Part shown: piece after piece, positions 1-9,090 of the stretch
Layout of the letters: each line of letters starts with the position of its first letter
Numbering within the stretch: the stretch's first letter is position 1
Origin: Parafrankia elaeagni
GTDB lineage: Bacteria; Actinomycetota; Actinomycetes; Frankiales; Frankiaceae
Direction of reading: 5' to 3'
DNA length: 64,000 bases
Assembly: GCF_000374165.1 (NCBI RefSeq)
Contig: NZ_KB893670.1
Location: 155,718 to 219,717, forward strand
Notes under the pieces: generated by a model
Databases searched by the model: none
Told to the model about the DNA's origin: nothing
The model's input: only the letters and a program-made list of their open reading frames with translations
Translations under genes and position numbers: made by a program

Positions 1-921
1 GCGCGGCAGCGGCAGGCCTGCGAAGAGATCGCCCTCACGTGCGCCCGGCTCGGCGCCGGACTCACCGCGGGTGAGAACGAAGTGTTCCGCGGACCAGATG
101 CGCTGGCCGATGCCGTCGGCGAGCGCGAAGAAGAAGCCGTCGACGGCCATCTGCGTGCGGTGGGCGCGCATCGCCGCCAGCTTCGCCGGCAGGAACTCCT
201 CCGCGCTGATCAGCGTGGTGATCCTGTCGTCCGGGACGGCGAGCGGGACGTCGTCCGCCGACTCGGCCTCGAACGGGTTGTTCCCCGGCGAGTGCTCCCG
301 GAAGTAGTCGATGCTCGCCTGCACGACCGACTTCGGCATCGCGGTCTCGTAGAGCTTGGCGATCTGCCAGGGCGGTCCGGCATCGGGCGCGAACTCGGGG
401 TCGGCGGCATCCGTGAAGGCACGGACGGACACATCGTGAGCCCGGATGTGGTCCGGATGCCCGTAGGCGCCGTTCGCGTCGTAGGTGACGAGAACCTGCG
501 GCCGGACCTCCCGGACGACACGGACCAGGGCCTCCGACGCCTCGTCCAGGCTCGCCTGCCACAGACAGCGCGGATCCTTGTTGGCCTCGGTGCCCATCAT
601 GCCGCTGTCGCGCCAGCGGCCGGGACCGCCGAGGAAACGCTGGTCGGTGATCCCGAGCTCGGCACAGGCCCGCGCGAGCTCGCCGATGCGGTAGCCGCCG
701 AGCTGGTCACCGCGGTCTGCCCGCAGGTTGATCAGGTCGGGGACGAGCACCTCACCGACCTCGCCCAGCGTGCAGGTGACAAGCGTCACGTGCGTGTCGT
801 CCCGGGCGGCGTTGGACGCGATGGTCACCCCGGTCGAGATGACCTCGTCATCCGGGTGGGCGTGAACGAACAGCACCCGGCGGGGCGGCTGAAACGGCAC
901 CGTTTCGACGGTTTGTGTCAC
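1..921 (-). CDS. mshB: MshB, mycothiol-biosynthesis deacetylase (3' end outside window)
   Basis: This is a PIG-L-family zinc deacetylase that removes the acetyl group from GlcNAc-inositol in mycothiol synthesis. Translation from a GTG at 921 gives the zinc motif HAHPDDE at about residues 20-26. Further on come [32 protein letters not shown] and the second metal motif GHPDH at about residue 150. The GGYRIGEL and GRWRDSGM stretches point to MshB rather than Mca; a clear Mca is encoded at 43.5-44.4 kb. About 307 codons are present, close to the usual full length, and no stop is reached before the left edge. It lies downstream of typA on the same strand, 128 bases away. The start is a choice made from the alignment of the family N-terminus. 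Confidence 0.9.
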   Translation of the reverse strand, partial: MTQTVETVPFQPPRRVLFVHAHPDDEVISTGVTIASNAARDDTHVTLVTCTLGEVGEVLVPDLINLRADRGDQLGGYRIGELARACAELGITDQRFLGGPGRWRDSGMMGTEANKDPRCLWQASLDEASEALVRVVREVRPQVLVTYDANGAYGHPDHIRAHDVSVRAFTDAADPEFAPDAGPPWQIAKLYETAMPKSVVQASIDYFREHSPGNNPFEAESADDVPLAVPDDRITTLISAEEFLPAKLAAMRAHRTQMAVDGFFFALADGIGQRIWSAEHFVLTRGESGAEPGAREGDLFAGLPLPR

Positions 922-1049
922 GGCACGACCCTACGTGGGCCACCCGCGCCACCCCCACCCGCGCCACCGCATGGGGCGGCGCAGGTGGGGCGCCGGGTTG
1001 GTTGGTTGGGCCGGGTACGGCGCGTGCGGTTCGGGGCTGGCGGGCGCCG

Positions 1050-2891
1050 TCAGCCGGTGCGGCGGCGCGAGCGCAGCTTCTCCCGCTCCGACGCGGTCAG
1101 CGCGACCTTGCGCAGCCGCACCGTCGCCGGGGTCACCTCGACGCACTCGTCCTCGCGGCAGAACTCCAGCGCCTGCTCCAGCGAGAGCTGCCGGTGCGGC
1201 GAGAGCCGGACCAGCTCGTCGCCGGTCGAGGAACGCATGTTGGTGAGCTTCTTCTCCTTGGTCGGGTTGACGTCCATGTCGTCGGCCCGGGAGTTCTCAC
1301 CGACAATCATGCCCTCGTAGACCTCGGTCGTCGGCGCGACGAACATCGTGCCGCGCTCCTGCAGGTTGAACAGCGCGTACGCGGTGGCGACGCCGGACCG
1401 GTCGGCGACCATCGAACCGGTCGGGCGGGTGCGCAGCTCGCCGAACCAGGGCTCGTACCGGTCGAAGACATGGTGGAGCAGGCCGGTGCCACGGGTCTCG
1501 GTGAGGAACTCGGTGCGGAACCCGATGAGGCCACGGGCGGGCACCAGGTACTCCAGCCGGATCCAGCCGGTGCCGTGGTTCACCATCTGCTCCAGCCGGC
1601 CCTTGCGCAGCGCCAGCAGCTGGGTCAGGACCCCGAGGTACTCCTCGGGCGAGTCGATCGTCAGCCGCTCGACGGGCTCGTGGATCTTCCCGTCGACCTC
1701 CCTGGTGACCACCTGGGGCTTGCCGACGGTCAGCTCGAACTCCTCGCGGCGCATCAGCTCGACGAGGATCGCGAGCGCCAGCTCGCCGCGGCCCTGCACC
1801 TCCCAGGTGTCGGGACGCTCGGTCGGCAGCACCCGGATGGACACGTTGCCGACCAGCTCGGCGTCCAGCCGGTTCTTCAGCAGGCGCGCGGTCATCTTCT
1901 TGCCGGACTTGCCGGCCAGCGGCGAGGTGTTCACGCCGATGGTCATGCTGATGGACGGCTCGTCCACCGTGATCACCGGGAGCGGGCGGGGATCCTCGGT
2001 GTCGGCCAGCGTCTCGCCGATCATGATGTCGGGGATGCCGGCGATGGCGATGATGTCGCCGGGGCCGGCCTCCTCGGCCGGGACCCGCTCGAGCGCCTCC
2101 GTCATCAGCATCTCGGTGATCTTCACCCGCTGCTGGCTGCCGTCCACCCGACACAGGGTCGCGGCCTGGCCGCGCGTGATCGTCCCGTTGTGCACCCGGC
2201 ACAGCGCGAGGCGGCCCAGGTAGGGCGAGGCGTCGAGGTTCGTGACCAGTGCCTGCAGCGGCGCGCCCTCGACGTACGACGGGGCGGGCATCGTCTCCAG
2301 CAGCAGGTCGAACAGCGGCTTGAGGTCCGGTGAGTCCGGGCTCTGGCCGTTCTCGGGGCGGGTGATGGACGCCCGGCCCGCCTTGGCGTTGCAGTAGACG
2401 ATCGGGAAGTCGATCTGGTCCTCGTCGGCGTCGAGGTCGAGGAACAGCTCGTAGGCCTCGTCGACGACCTCGCTGATACGCGCGTCCGACCGGTCGACCT
2501 TGTTGATGACCAGGACGACGGGCTTGCGCGCGGCGAGCGCCTTGCGGAGCACGAAGCGGGTCTGCGGCAGCGGGCCCTCGCTCGCGTCCACCAGCAGCAG
2601 CACGCCGTCGACCATCGCGAGGCCCCGCTCGACCTCGCCGCCGAAGTCGGCGTGGCCGGGAGTATCGATGATGTTAATGGTGACGTCACCGAAACGTACC
2701 GCGGTGTTCTTCGCGAGAATGGTGATGCCCTTCTCGCGTTCGAGGTCCATCGAGTCCATGACCCGATCGGTGGCCTCACCGCGCTCTCCGAACGCGCCGG
2801 ACTGCCGGAGCATCGCGTCCACGAGAGTCGTCTTGCCATGGTCAACGTGGGCAATGATGGCGACATTGCGAAGGTCAGCGCGTACGGGCAC
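1050..2891 (-). CDS. typA: Translational GTPase TypA/BipA
   Basis: This is a ribosome-associated translation-factor GTPase of 613 residues, the normal family length. The G1 motif AHVDHGKTT is at residues 14-22, the switch region EREKGITI near 51, [15 protein letters not shown] near 77 and NKVDR near 130. The EF-G-like C-terminal domains and the BipA-specific C-terminus follow ([17 protein letters not shown], then NMRSSTGDE and LRLSPHR-like segments). It starts at a GTG with GGAG about nine bases upstream. It is cytoplasmic and supports ribosome assembly and stress growth in characterised bacteria. A NUDIX gene lies upstream and mshB downstream on the same strand. Confidence 0.97.
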   Translation of the reverse strand: MPVRADLRNVAIIAHVDHGKTTLVDAMLRQSGAFGERGEATDRVMDSMDLEREKGITILAKNTAVRFGDVTINIIDTPGHADFGGEVERGLAMVDGVLLLVDASEGPLPQTRFVLRKALAARKPVVLVINKVDRSDARISEVVDEAYELFLDLDADEDQIDFPIVYCNAKAGRASITRPENGQSPDSPDLKPLFDLLLETMPAPSYVEGAPLQALVTNLDASPYLGRLALCRVHNGTITRGQAATLCRVDGSQQRVKITEMLMTEALERVPAEEAGPGDIIAIAGIPDIMIGETLADTEDPRPLPVITVDEPSISMTIGVNTSPLAGKSGKKMTARLLKNRLDAELVGNVSIRVLPTERPDTWEVQGRGELALAILVELMRREEFELTVGKPQVVTREVDGKIHEPVERLTIDSPEEYLGVLTQLLALRKGRLEQMVNHGTGWIRLEYLVPARGLIGFRTEFLTETRGTGLLHHVFDRYEPWFGELRTRPTGSMVADRSGVATAYALFNLQERGTMFVAPTTEVYEGMIVGENSRADDMDVNPTKEKKLTNMRSSTGDELVRLSPHRQLSLEQALEFCREDECVEVTPATVRLRKVALTASEREKLRSRRRTG

Positions 2892-3083
2892 GGTGGTGAG
2901 CTCCGGGGAAACGTGGGGCTTCAGGGCTCGAACCTTGGACCCCGAAACGGTTCGTCAGATGAAGGACCGCGATCTTCGACGCGCCACCCAGGGGGTGGCC
3001 CCGCCCGGGTGTACGACGTCCACACCGCCGCGGTCCATCTCCATGGTACGGACTCGCCGCGACACAGCGCGCGCGGCGGACCG

Positions 3084-3548
3084 TCACCGTGCCCACGAAC
3101 CGTCCACCGGATCCACCGGATCGGCGAGCTCGACCCGCAACGCGTCGACGAGCGGGGCGTCCGCGGGGATCCAGGGCACGTCGTCGAGTTCGTCCACACC
3201 CAGCCAGCGCAGCGCGCCGTGCTCGACGGCGACCGGTGTGCCGCCGCTCACCCGGCCCAGCCACAGCCGCATCCGCCAGCCCGGCCGGGGCAGCGCGATC
3301 TCCCCGAACAGGCGACCGGTCTCGATCTCCACCCGGAGCTCCTCGCGGCACTCCCGGTGCAGCGCCGCGAGCTCGTCCTCCCCCGGCTCGACCTTCCCGC
3401 CGGGAAACTCCCACAGCCCGGCGAGCTCCGGCGGGGACGTCCGCCGGGCGGCCAGGACCCGCCGGGCGCTGTCGACCAGCGCGACCGCGACGACCAGCCG
3501 CCCCGGTCCGCCGGGACGCCCCTGTGCTTCCTCCGGTGTGCCGACCAC
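3084..3548 (-). CDS. NUDIX hydrolase, MutT-like
   Basis: This small protein (about 154 residues from the GTG at 3548) carries a full NUDIX box, [20 protein letters not shown] followed by EL, matching G-x5-E-x7-R-E-U-x-E-E. The preceding segment [11 protein letters not shown] is typical of MutT-type 8-oxo-dGTP diphosphatases that clean the nucleotide pool. The frame stays open upstream to about 3815, but that part is Pro/Gly/Arg-rich and unlike the family, so the GTG just before VGTPEEAQ is preferred. It is divergent from the pterin dehydratase gene and sits 192 bases upstream of typA. Substrate specificity cannot be told from sequence. Confidence 0.85.
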   Translation of the reverse strand: MVGTPEEAQGRPGGPGRLVVAVALVDSARRVLAARRTSPPELAGLWEFPGGKVEPGEDELAALHRECREELRVEIETGRLFGEIALPRPGWRMRLWLGRVSGGTPVAVEHGALRWLGVDELDDVPWIPADAPLVDALRVELADPVDPVDGSWAR

Positions 3549-3780
3549 GGTCCGGACTCTCCCAGAGCCGGGCGGGCCCGGACCCCCGGACCCCCGGGCC
3601 CGCCCACCGGCCGCTGCCCACCGGCCACCGGCCACCGCGTGTGGATCTGGCGGAGCCGGCCCGCGGGTGGCACGATCCGCGCGAGGTGCGGGACCGGTCA
3701 CAACGCAGCCGGACGGCCACGGACCACACACGAGGCCACCGTTCGCCTCACACGGATCACCGCTCACCGAGGAGTCCCGG

Positions 3781-4080
3781 ATGCCCACACGACTGGACAA
3801 CAGCGCTGTCGCCACCTCCCTGGAGGCCCTCCCGGGCTGGATCGGCGACGCCGACCGGATCCGCCTGGAGATCCTCGTCGACGGCGAGGAGGCGACCGCC
3901 GTCGTCGACGAGGTGATGCGCGCGGCGGACGAGATGGATCATCACCCGGTTGTGGAGCACGGCCCGGGCAGCACGACCTTCACCGTCTGGACCCACTCCG
4001 CCGGCGGGGTGACCGAGCTCGACATGGAGCTCGCGCGCCGGATCTCGGCGATCCTGCGCTCCGCCGGCATCACGTTCTGA
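3781..4080 (+). CDS. 4a-hydroxytetrahydrobiopterin dehydratase (PCD/DCoH family)
   Basis: This 99-residue protein matches pterin-4a-carbinolamine dehydratases in length and motif. The signature [12 protein letters not shown] lies at about residues 49-60 and is followed by the beta-strand [17 protein letters not shown]. Such enzymes recycle pterin cofactors after aromatic-amino-acid hydroxylation, and in bacteria they may have other roles. The ATG start gives a family-like N-terminus, [18 protein letters not shown]. The last six codons including the stop are repeated in tandem directly downstream (see the 18-bp repeat). No aromatic amino acid hydroxylase is in the window. Confidence 0.88.
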   Translation: MPTRLDNSAVATSLEALPGWIGDADRIRLEILVDGEEATAVVDEVMRAADEMDHHPVVEHGPGSTTFTVWTHSAGGVTELDMELARRISAILRSAGITF

Positions 4081-4134
4081 GCCGGCATCACGTTCTGAGC
4101 CGGTCCCGCCTTCTGAGCTGGTCCCGCGCTCCGA
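4063..4134. repeat. 18-bp tandem repeat across the stop codon of the pterin dehydratase
   Basis: The unit gccggcatcacgttctga occurs at 4063-4080 as the end of the coding sequence with its TGA, and exactly again at 4081-4098. Two diverged copies follow at 4099-4116 and 4117-4134. Each of the first three copies carries an in-frame TGA. Confidence 0.95.
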
Positions 4135-4152
4135 ACCGGCGTTGGTTCCGGG

Positions 4153-4494
4153 TCACAGGACGGGCATCGTCGTGAAGGCTCCGCCCGGCCCACACGGGAT
4201 CGGCGTCACCGCCAGCACCGCCCCCGGGTCGATCGGGCCGTACAGGTGCGGGAACAACACGTCACCGCGGTCCGCTGGCCCGGCGGCCGGCTCCCAGCGG
4301 AGCGGAGCGGACAGCCGCTGCGGGTCCACGACGACCAGCAGCAGGTCGGAGCGGCCCGCGTAGTACAGGTTTGCCGTCTCCAGCAGCCGTTCCGGGGCGG
4401 AGAAGTGGATGAAGCCCTCGGTGTCGAGGCTCGCGGGACGGTAGCTGCCCGCTCCGGAGGCCCACTCGTCCCGCCCAACCAGATGACAGATCAT
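4153..4494 (-). CDS. DUF952 family protein
   Basis: This 113-residue protein shows the DUF952 pattern: HLV-x-RDEW near the N-terminus, DTEGFIHFSAPERL at about residues 24-37, then DLLLVVVDPQRL, LRWEP and VLFPHLYGPID. The fold resembles glutathione-S-transferase-like or ADP-ribosyl-type small domains, but no function is established. The start is the ATG at 4494. It is convergent with the upstream pterin gene and divergent from the membrane protein that begins at 4596. Confidence 0.85.
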   Translation of the reverse strand: MICHLVGRDEWASGAGSYRPASLDTEGFIHFSAPERLLETANLYYAGRSDLLLVVVDPQRLSAPLRWEPAAGPADRGDVLFPHLYGPIDPGAVLAVTPIPCGPGGAFTTMPVL

Positions 4495-4595
4495 CCGTTC
4501 GTCACCCGTTCCGCTTCGCCGTTCCCCCGGACGAACCGCACCTTACGCGGCCGGTCCCCCACCCCGGGAGCCCCAGATGCTGCGACTCTGGAGGC

Positions 4596-5777
4596 ATGGA
4601 CGATTCGAGCCAGCCCGGGTCCGGGCGGATCACCGGGGTCGACCTCGCCCGGGGCGTCGCACTGATCGGCATGGTTGCGACCCACGTCTACCCGGCTTTC
4701 ACCGACACCGGGTCGGACGATCCGGCGGTCTCACCCGCGTTCACTCTCGCCGCGGGACGATCCTCCGCGGCGTTCGCCGTCCTCGCCGGGGTGGCCCTCG
4801 TGTTGTCCACCCGCCGGAGAACCGCTGCCGAGGCCCGGCTCTCGGTCTTCCTGCGCGCGCTCGGTGTCGGGGTGATCGGGCTGGCACTCGCCTACGCCGA
4901 TTCGGGCATCGCGGTGATCCTGGTCTACTACGCGTTGTTGTTCGTGCTGGCGCTGCCGCTGCTGCGAGCGGCCGTCCCGGTCCTGGTGACGGTCGCTGTA
5001 CTGGCGATGACCGCGGTGCCGGCCGTCAGCCAGGCCGTCCGGGACGACCTGCCAGCCTCGGACCTGTCCTCGCCGAGGTTCGACGACCTGGCAGAATCGG
5101 GACATCTGCTGGCGAAGCTCACCATCAGCGGGGTCTACCCCGCCCTCGCCTGGCTGGGCTACCTCTGTGTCGGCATGGCCGTGGCCCACGCGGACCTGCG
5201 GTCACGCGCGGTCGCGGTGCGGCTGTTCGCCGGCGGCCTGCTGCTCGCCGCCGTGGCCAGCGGGACGTCCTGGCTGCTGCTCGGGCCACTCGGCGGAAGC
5301 GGCGAGCTCGGAGACCCGGCTGTGATCTCCGGGGTGGGAAGCCTGCCACAGGGCTGGTTCATCGACTCGGGCCTGTACGGGACGACGCCGACGGACACCG
5401 CCTGGTGGCTGGCGGTCGACACACCGCACTCGACGACGCCGTTCGACCTGGCGCACACCACCGGGACGGCGCTGGCACTGCTCGGGCTGGCGCTGCTGGT
5501 CGCCCACGTCCCGCTGACCCGCCCGATCGCGGCTCTCGGCGCGATGACCCTTACCTTCTACGCGCTGCATGTGGTGGTGATGTCCACGGACGTTCTGCCC
5601 ACGGACCCGACCAGGGCGTACGTGCTGCAGATCATGGTGGCCCTGGCTGCTGCCACCCTGTGGAGAACCACCGGGCGCCGCGGACCGGCGGAAGCCGCCG
5701 TCTCCGTCCTCCCCCGGGCGGCTCACCTGCTGCGTCACACCCAACAGCCGACTGTCGCGGCCGGGCGGGGTATCTGA
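4596..5777 (+). CDS. Multi-pass membrane protein, HGSNAT/DUF418-like
   Basis: This 393-residue protein has about ten hydrophobic segments. It opens with GRITGVDLARGVALIGMVATH, the N-terminal signature of heparan-alpha-glucosaminide-acetyltransferase-like (DUF1624) and DUF418 membrane proteins. A C-terminal segment, LGAMTLTFYALHVVVM, is also typical of these predicted acyl-transferring membrane proteins. Substrate is unknown; a cell-envelope or small-molecule acyl transfer role is an inference from the family. GGAGG abuts the ATG, an unusually tight spacing, so translation initiation may be weak. Confidence 0.75.
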   Translation: MDDSSQPGSGRITGVDLARGVALIGMVATHVYPAFTDTGSDDPAVSPAFTLAAGRSSAAFAVLAGVALVLSTRRRTAAEARLSVFLRALGVGVIGLALAYADSGIAVILVYYALLFVLALPLLRAAVPVLVTVAVLAMTAVPAVSQAVRDDLPASDLSSPRFDDLAESGHLLAKLTISGVYPALAWLGYLCVGMAVAHADLRSRAVAVRLFAGGLLLAAVASGTSWLLLGPLGGSGELGDPAVISGVGSLPQGWFIDSGLYGTTPTDTAWWLAVDTPHSTTPFDLAHTTGTALALLGLALLVAHVPLTRPIAALGAMTLTFYALHVVVMSTDVLPTDPTRAYVLQIMVALAAATLWRTTGRRGPAEAAVSVLPRAAHLLRHTQQPTVAAGRGI

Positions 5778-5819
5778 CCGACAGGGCCGAGAAGGGCGCT
5801 GTCGGGCAGCCGCCCGCGG

Positions 5820-6896
5820 TCAGACGTTGAAGCGGAAGTCGACGATGTCGCCGTCGGCCATCACGTAGTCCTTGCCCTCCATGCGGACGCGGCCGGCGGC
5901 ACGGGCAGCCGCCATCGAACCGGCCGCCATCAGGTCGCCGTAGGACACGATCTCGGCCTTGATGAAGCCGCGCTGGAAGTCACTGTGGATCGTGCCGGCG
6001 GCCTCGGGCGCGGTGGCACCGGCCGTGATCGTCCAGGCGCGGGACTCCTTCGGGCCGGCCGTGAGGAACGTCTGCAGCCCGAGGGTGTGGAAACCGATGC
6101 GGGCCAGCTGTGCCAGCCCGCTCTCCTCCTGCCCGAGGGACGCCAGCAGCTCGGTGGCGTCCTCCTCGGGAAGCTCGATCAGCTCGGCCTCGACCTTCGC
6201 ACAGAGGACGATCGCGTCGGCCGGAGCCACGAGCTCGGCGAGCTCCTTGTGTCGGCCGGGGTCCGCCAGGACGTCCTCGTCGACGTTGAAGACGTAGAGG
6301 AACGGCTTCGCGGTGAGCAGGAACAGCTCCCGCAGCGCGGCCCGGTCGACAGACCGCTCGCTGGACAGCGGACGCCCGGCGTCGAGAACCTCCTGGGCCG
6401 CCTTCATCGCGGCCACCAGCGGTTGCTTCGTGCGGTCGAGCCGCGATTCCTTCTCCAGCTTCGGCAGCCGGGCACCGATGGTCTGCAGGTCGGCCAGCAC
6501 CAGCTCGGTGTTGATGGTCTCGATGTCGGACGCCGGGTCGACGTTGCCCTCGACATGGACCACATCGGGATCCGAGAAGACCCGGACGACCTGACAGACC
6601 GCATCCGACTCGCGAATGTTGGCCAGGAAGCGGTTACCCAGACCCTGCCCCTCCGACGCGCCCCTGACCAGGCCGGCGATGTCGACGAAACTCACCGTGG
6701 CGGGCACGACCCGCGCACTGGAGAACATCTCGCCCAGCTTCGCCAGCCGCGGGTCCGGGACGCCGACGACGCCCACGTTGGGCTCGATCGTCGCGAACGG
6801 GTAGTTGGCCGCCAGGACCTCGTTGCGGGTGAGGGCGTTGAACAGCGTGGACTTGCCCACGTTGGGCAACCCGACGATGCCGATCGACAGACCCAT
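5820..6896 (-). CDS. ychF: Redox-regulated ATPase YchF
   Basis: This Obg-family P-loop protein is 358 residues long, the expected size. The Walker A motif GLPNVGKST is at residues 9-17, [17 protein letters not shown] near 72-88, and a C-terminal TGS domain ends in [17 protein letters not shown]. YchF proteins hydrolyse ATP rather than GTP and bind ribosomes. It starts at an ATG and is convergent with the membrane protein gene upstream in coordinates. The stop lies about 43 bases from the end of that gene. Confidence 0.97.
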   Translation of the reverse strand: MGLSIGIVGLPNVGKSTLFNALTRNEVLAANYPFATIEPNVGVVGVPDPRLAKLGEMFSSARVVPATVSFVDIAGLVRGASEGQGLGNRFLANIRESDAVCQVVRVFSDPDVVHVEGNVDPASDIETINTELVLADLQTIGARLPKLEKESRLDRTKQPLVAAMKAAQEVLDAGRPLSSERSVDRAALRELFLLTAKPFLYVFNVDEDVLADPGRHKELAELVAPADAIVLCAKVEAELIELPEEDATELLASLGQEESGLAQLARIGFHTLGLQTFLTAGPKESRAWTITAGATAPEAAGTIHSDFQRGFIKAEIVSYGDLMAAGSMAAARAAGRVRMEGKDYVMADGDIVDFRFNV

Positions 6897-7380
6897 GACC
6901 GAGCAGTCTACGGGTGATCGCCCCGGTCACCGCCGCCGGTGCGGTACAGCGGCCGGTGCGGTACAGCCGCCGGTGCGGTACAGCCGCCGGGCCGCGGCGG
7001 CCCCGGGCGGGATGGCCGCATCGCGACCCGGGTGCCCGGCGGCGGCACCATCGGTCCATTCGGGTGCACCTTCTTCCCGACACGACAGGAGCGGTCACCG
7101 AAAGTGTCGACGACGCCCCCGACCACGAGCGCCGTCCGACCTGGTCCCAAGCACTGCGCGACGCGGCGCGCTCGCCCCCGACCCGGTGGATCGGGCCGCT
7201 TCCGCACGGTCATCCGCGCAGAGCCGCGCCATCCCGCGCAACCACCGCACCCGCGCGGGACGCGCCCGCCGTGGCCTGACACGCCACGGCAATTGGTAGC
7301 GCATCGTGCATAAAGGTATGCCCAAAGTGCAGCGACCAGGACGCGTTCGTTCTCCGGCCCATCGCCCTGACGCAGTCGCA
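6897..7380. other. Intergenic region between ychF and a DUF6542-type gene
   Basis: About 480 bases separate two divergent genes. Apart from the 17-bp tandem repeat I see no motif, RNA or convincing short gene here. It must hold the promoters of both flanking genes. Confidence 0.6.
6936..6986. repeat. 17-bp tandem repeat, three copies, upstream of ychF
   Basis: The unit ccggtgcggtacagccg occurs at 6936-6952 (last bases gg in place of cg), 6953-6969 and 6970-6986. It lies 40 bases before the ychF start, within its presumed 5' region. Nothing else recognisable is present between ychF and 7381. Confidence 0.9.
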
Positions 7381-7983
7381 ATGTCGGAGCGGTACCTTGC
7401 CCTGGTGAGTACGCCGCCTCACCGGCAGTCCGCCGGATCGCCCGGCAGGCCCGGCCGCGGCCGCGCGCCGGATGACGCGTACCCGTCCAACCCACGCCCA
7501 CGCTCTGGTGCCCCGGAACGCACGACGCTCGTCACCGGAACCAGGCGCGGGCTCACCGCCCTGGGGGCGGCGCTGCTCGTGGTCATTGCCGGCAGCGTCG
7601 GTGCCGTTGTCGATTCGCTGCTCTTCGACAATCTTCGGTATGTCTTCGGGGTCCTCTTCGTGGCCTCGTGTGTGCTGGCGATCGCGCGGGTCCACGTCGA
7701 CGACCTGATCGGTGTCGTGATCATGCCGCCGCTCGCCTACGCACTGATCACTGTCATTGTGGGGTTCCTGAACCCCGCGGCCGGTGACGGCAGCACCGGC
7801 CTGCGCAACCGCGCGATCGACATCGGCTCCGAGATGATCCTGCACGCTCCGGTGCTGCTGGCCGCGGTCATCCTGGTGGCAGCGCTGGCCGCGGTGCGCG
7901 GCCGGCGCGCGCAGATCGCCCGCCGCGAGCGGCAGCGCTCGCTCGCCCAGTCCGCGGCGGCCCGCCGCCGCCGACCGCTGTAG
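7381..7983 (+). CDS. DUF6542-type small integral membrane protein
   Basis: This protein of about 200 residues has a disordered Pro/Arg/Ser-rich N-terminus. Four hydrophobic segments follow (GLTALGAALLVVIAGSVGAVV, YVFGVLFVASCVLAI, GVVIMPPLAYALITVIVGFL and APVLLAAVILVAALA). It ends in a very basic tail with many Arg residues. The pattern RGLTALGAALLV...D is that of actinobacterial DUF6542 proteins, which often sit near ychF, ispH and xseA as here. Function is unknown. The ATG at 7381 is a choice; a GTG at 7405 is also possible, and no strong ribosome-binding site distinguishes them. Confidence 0.75.
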   Translation: MSERYLALVSTPPHRQSAGSPGRPGRGRAPDDAYPSNPRPRSGAPERTTLVTGTRRGLTALGAALLVVIAGSVGAVVDSLLFDNLRYVFGVLFVASCVLAIARVHVDDLIGVVIMPPLAYALITVIVGFLNPAAGDGSTGLRNRAIDIGSEMILHAPVLLAAVILVAALAAVRGRRAQIARRERQRSLAQSAAARRRRPL

Positions 7984-8336
7984 CCTCCCCGTCCCCGGCC
8001 GGCCTCTCCCGCCCCGCGGCGGGCATCAACCCCTCCCCACGCCCGGGCCGAGCCAAACCCACCCATCCCGGAGGGCTACTCCGTCGCCCGGATCGCCCGA
8101 GCCCGGAGGGTGCGCCAGCCGCGCCGTCCCGCCCTGTTCCACACCGGCGTCGAACAGGGAGTTTTCCGCGACCGGGGACACACACCAAGGCGCCACCGGA
8201 ACGATTCGTCCAGATTGTTCACGGGTTAGCACTCTCGGGCTTTCCTCAGGCCAGGACCGCCCTCCACCACCATTGGGCACCCGAGGGTAGGCAGCACAAC
8301 AATCGGTTGGGCTGATCCGTGGGGTACTGTCAGTCC
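7984..8336. other. Intergenic, no recognisable feature
   Basis: About 350 bases after the DUF6542-type gene show no ORF with plausible coding character and no clear hairpin. Confidence 0.5.
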
Positions 8337-8522
8337 GTGCCCACCAACACGCCGAATTTCCAGGGTCGCGCCCCGCGCTCCTGGTGGCGTACGTGCCGGT
8401 GCGGCCACAGAGATGATTTGCACCGGCATTACCGACCGGGAAGCGACTGCGGCAAATGCGGGTGCCCGCGGTTCACGCGCCTTCAGCGCCGTTTCGGGCG
8501 GGTGGGAGCACCCCCGCCCTAG
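8337..8522 (+). CDS. Small Cys/His-rich zinc-ribbon-like protein
   Basis: This short ORF (61 residues from the GTG at 8337; a GTG at 8319 is also in frame) encodes a compact Cys/His cluster, CRCGHRDDLHRHYRPGSDCG followed by KCGCPRF. Five cysteines in the C-x-C and C-x2-C-x-C arrangement plus three histidines suggest one metal-binding knuckle. The WWRTC and HYRPGSDCG segments look conserved-protein-like rather than random. I do not recognise a named family; function is unknown. It stands alone in an otherwise empty region of about 1.1 kb. Confidence 0.55.
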   Translation: MPTNTPNFQGRAPRSWWRTCRCGHRDDLHRHYRPGSDCGKCGCPRFTRLQRRFGRVGAPPP

Positions 8523-9090
8523 CCGCTTCCCGCCGGCGGGCGTCGGCGGTGGCCGCGACAGCGCCGCTCTCGACACTGTCGGCCGGTCGCATGAGCCGCC
8601 GGCGGCAATCCGTGCGACACGACCGTCCGGCCCGTCCACCTGGCACCGCTAGCGGCCCCAGCCCCACGAACCGGCGTCAGGTGCTGGTGTCGGCCAGTGC
8701 CGATGCGCACCACACCGCGGGTCACAGCGGAGATCCGCGGCAGAGGTGACGGCGTCCGCGCTTCACAGCGGAGACGGCGACGACAGGATCATCACAGCTC
8801 TCCGACCGTCATGCGGCACAGAGTTAACGAAAAAATGATCTAACTTGCAAGAATGAGGCGCACCAAAGGCCGACCGAGGCCGGGAAATGGCTCCAATGTC
8901 CCACACGGAAGAGCCGTCGACGACCTTTCATTTTCCGCTTACCTCTTGACACAGATCTGTCAGCCGTAACGGCGTCGCTACACCCAGCAACCACCCATGC
9001 TAGATTCCGCAGGACGCCAACCGGTTACTTTCCGCGATATGAGCCGACCCGGCGAGAACGGGTGGCCCGGGGACCGCTGGAGGGGCGATA
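8523..9090. other. Intergenic leader of the polysaccharide operon, locally AT-rich
   Basis: This 570-base stretch contains the most AT-rich patch in the neighbourhood (about 8815-8960, with gttaacgaaaaaatgatctaa). A TTGACA hexamer lies near 8946-8951. It probably holds the promoter of the operon starting at 9091, but I cannot place a convincing -10 element. No small gene is evident. Confidence 0.45.

Noticed and set aside
2925..2965. TTCGA-containing segment resembling a tRNA T-arm
   Set aside because: The flanking bases do not pair into a T-stem, and no acceptor or anticodon arm can be built around it.
2652..4175. Long plus-strand frame crossing typA, the NUDIX gene and the pterin dehydratase
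   Set aside because: It overlaps three recognised genes in other frames and encodes Pro/Arg-rich sequence with no domain.
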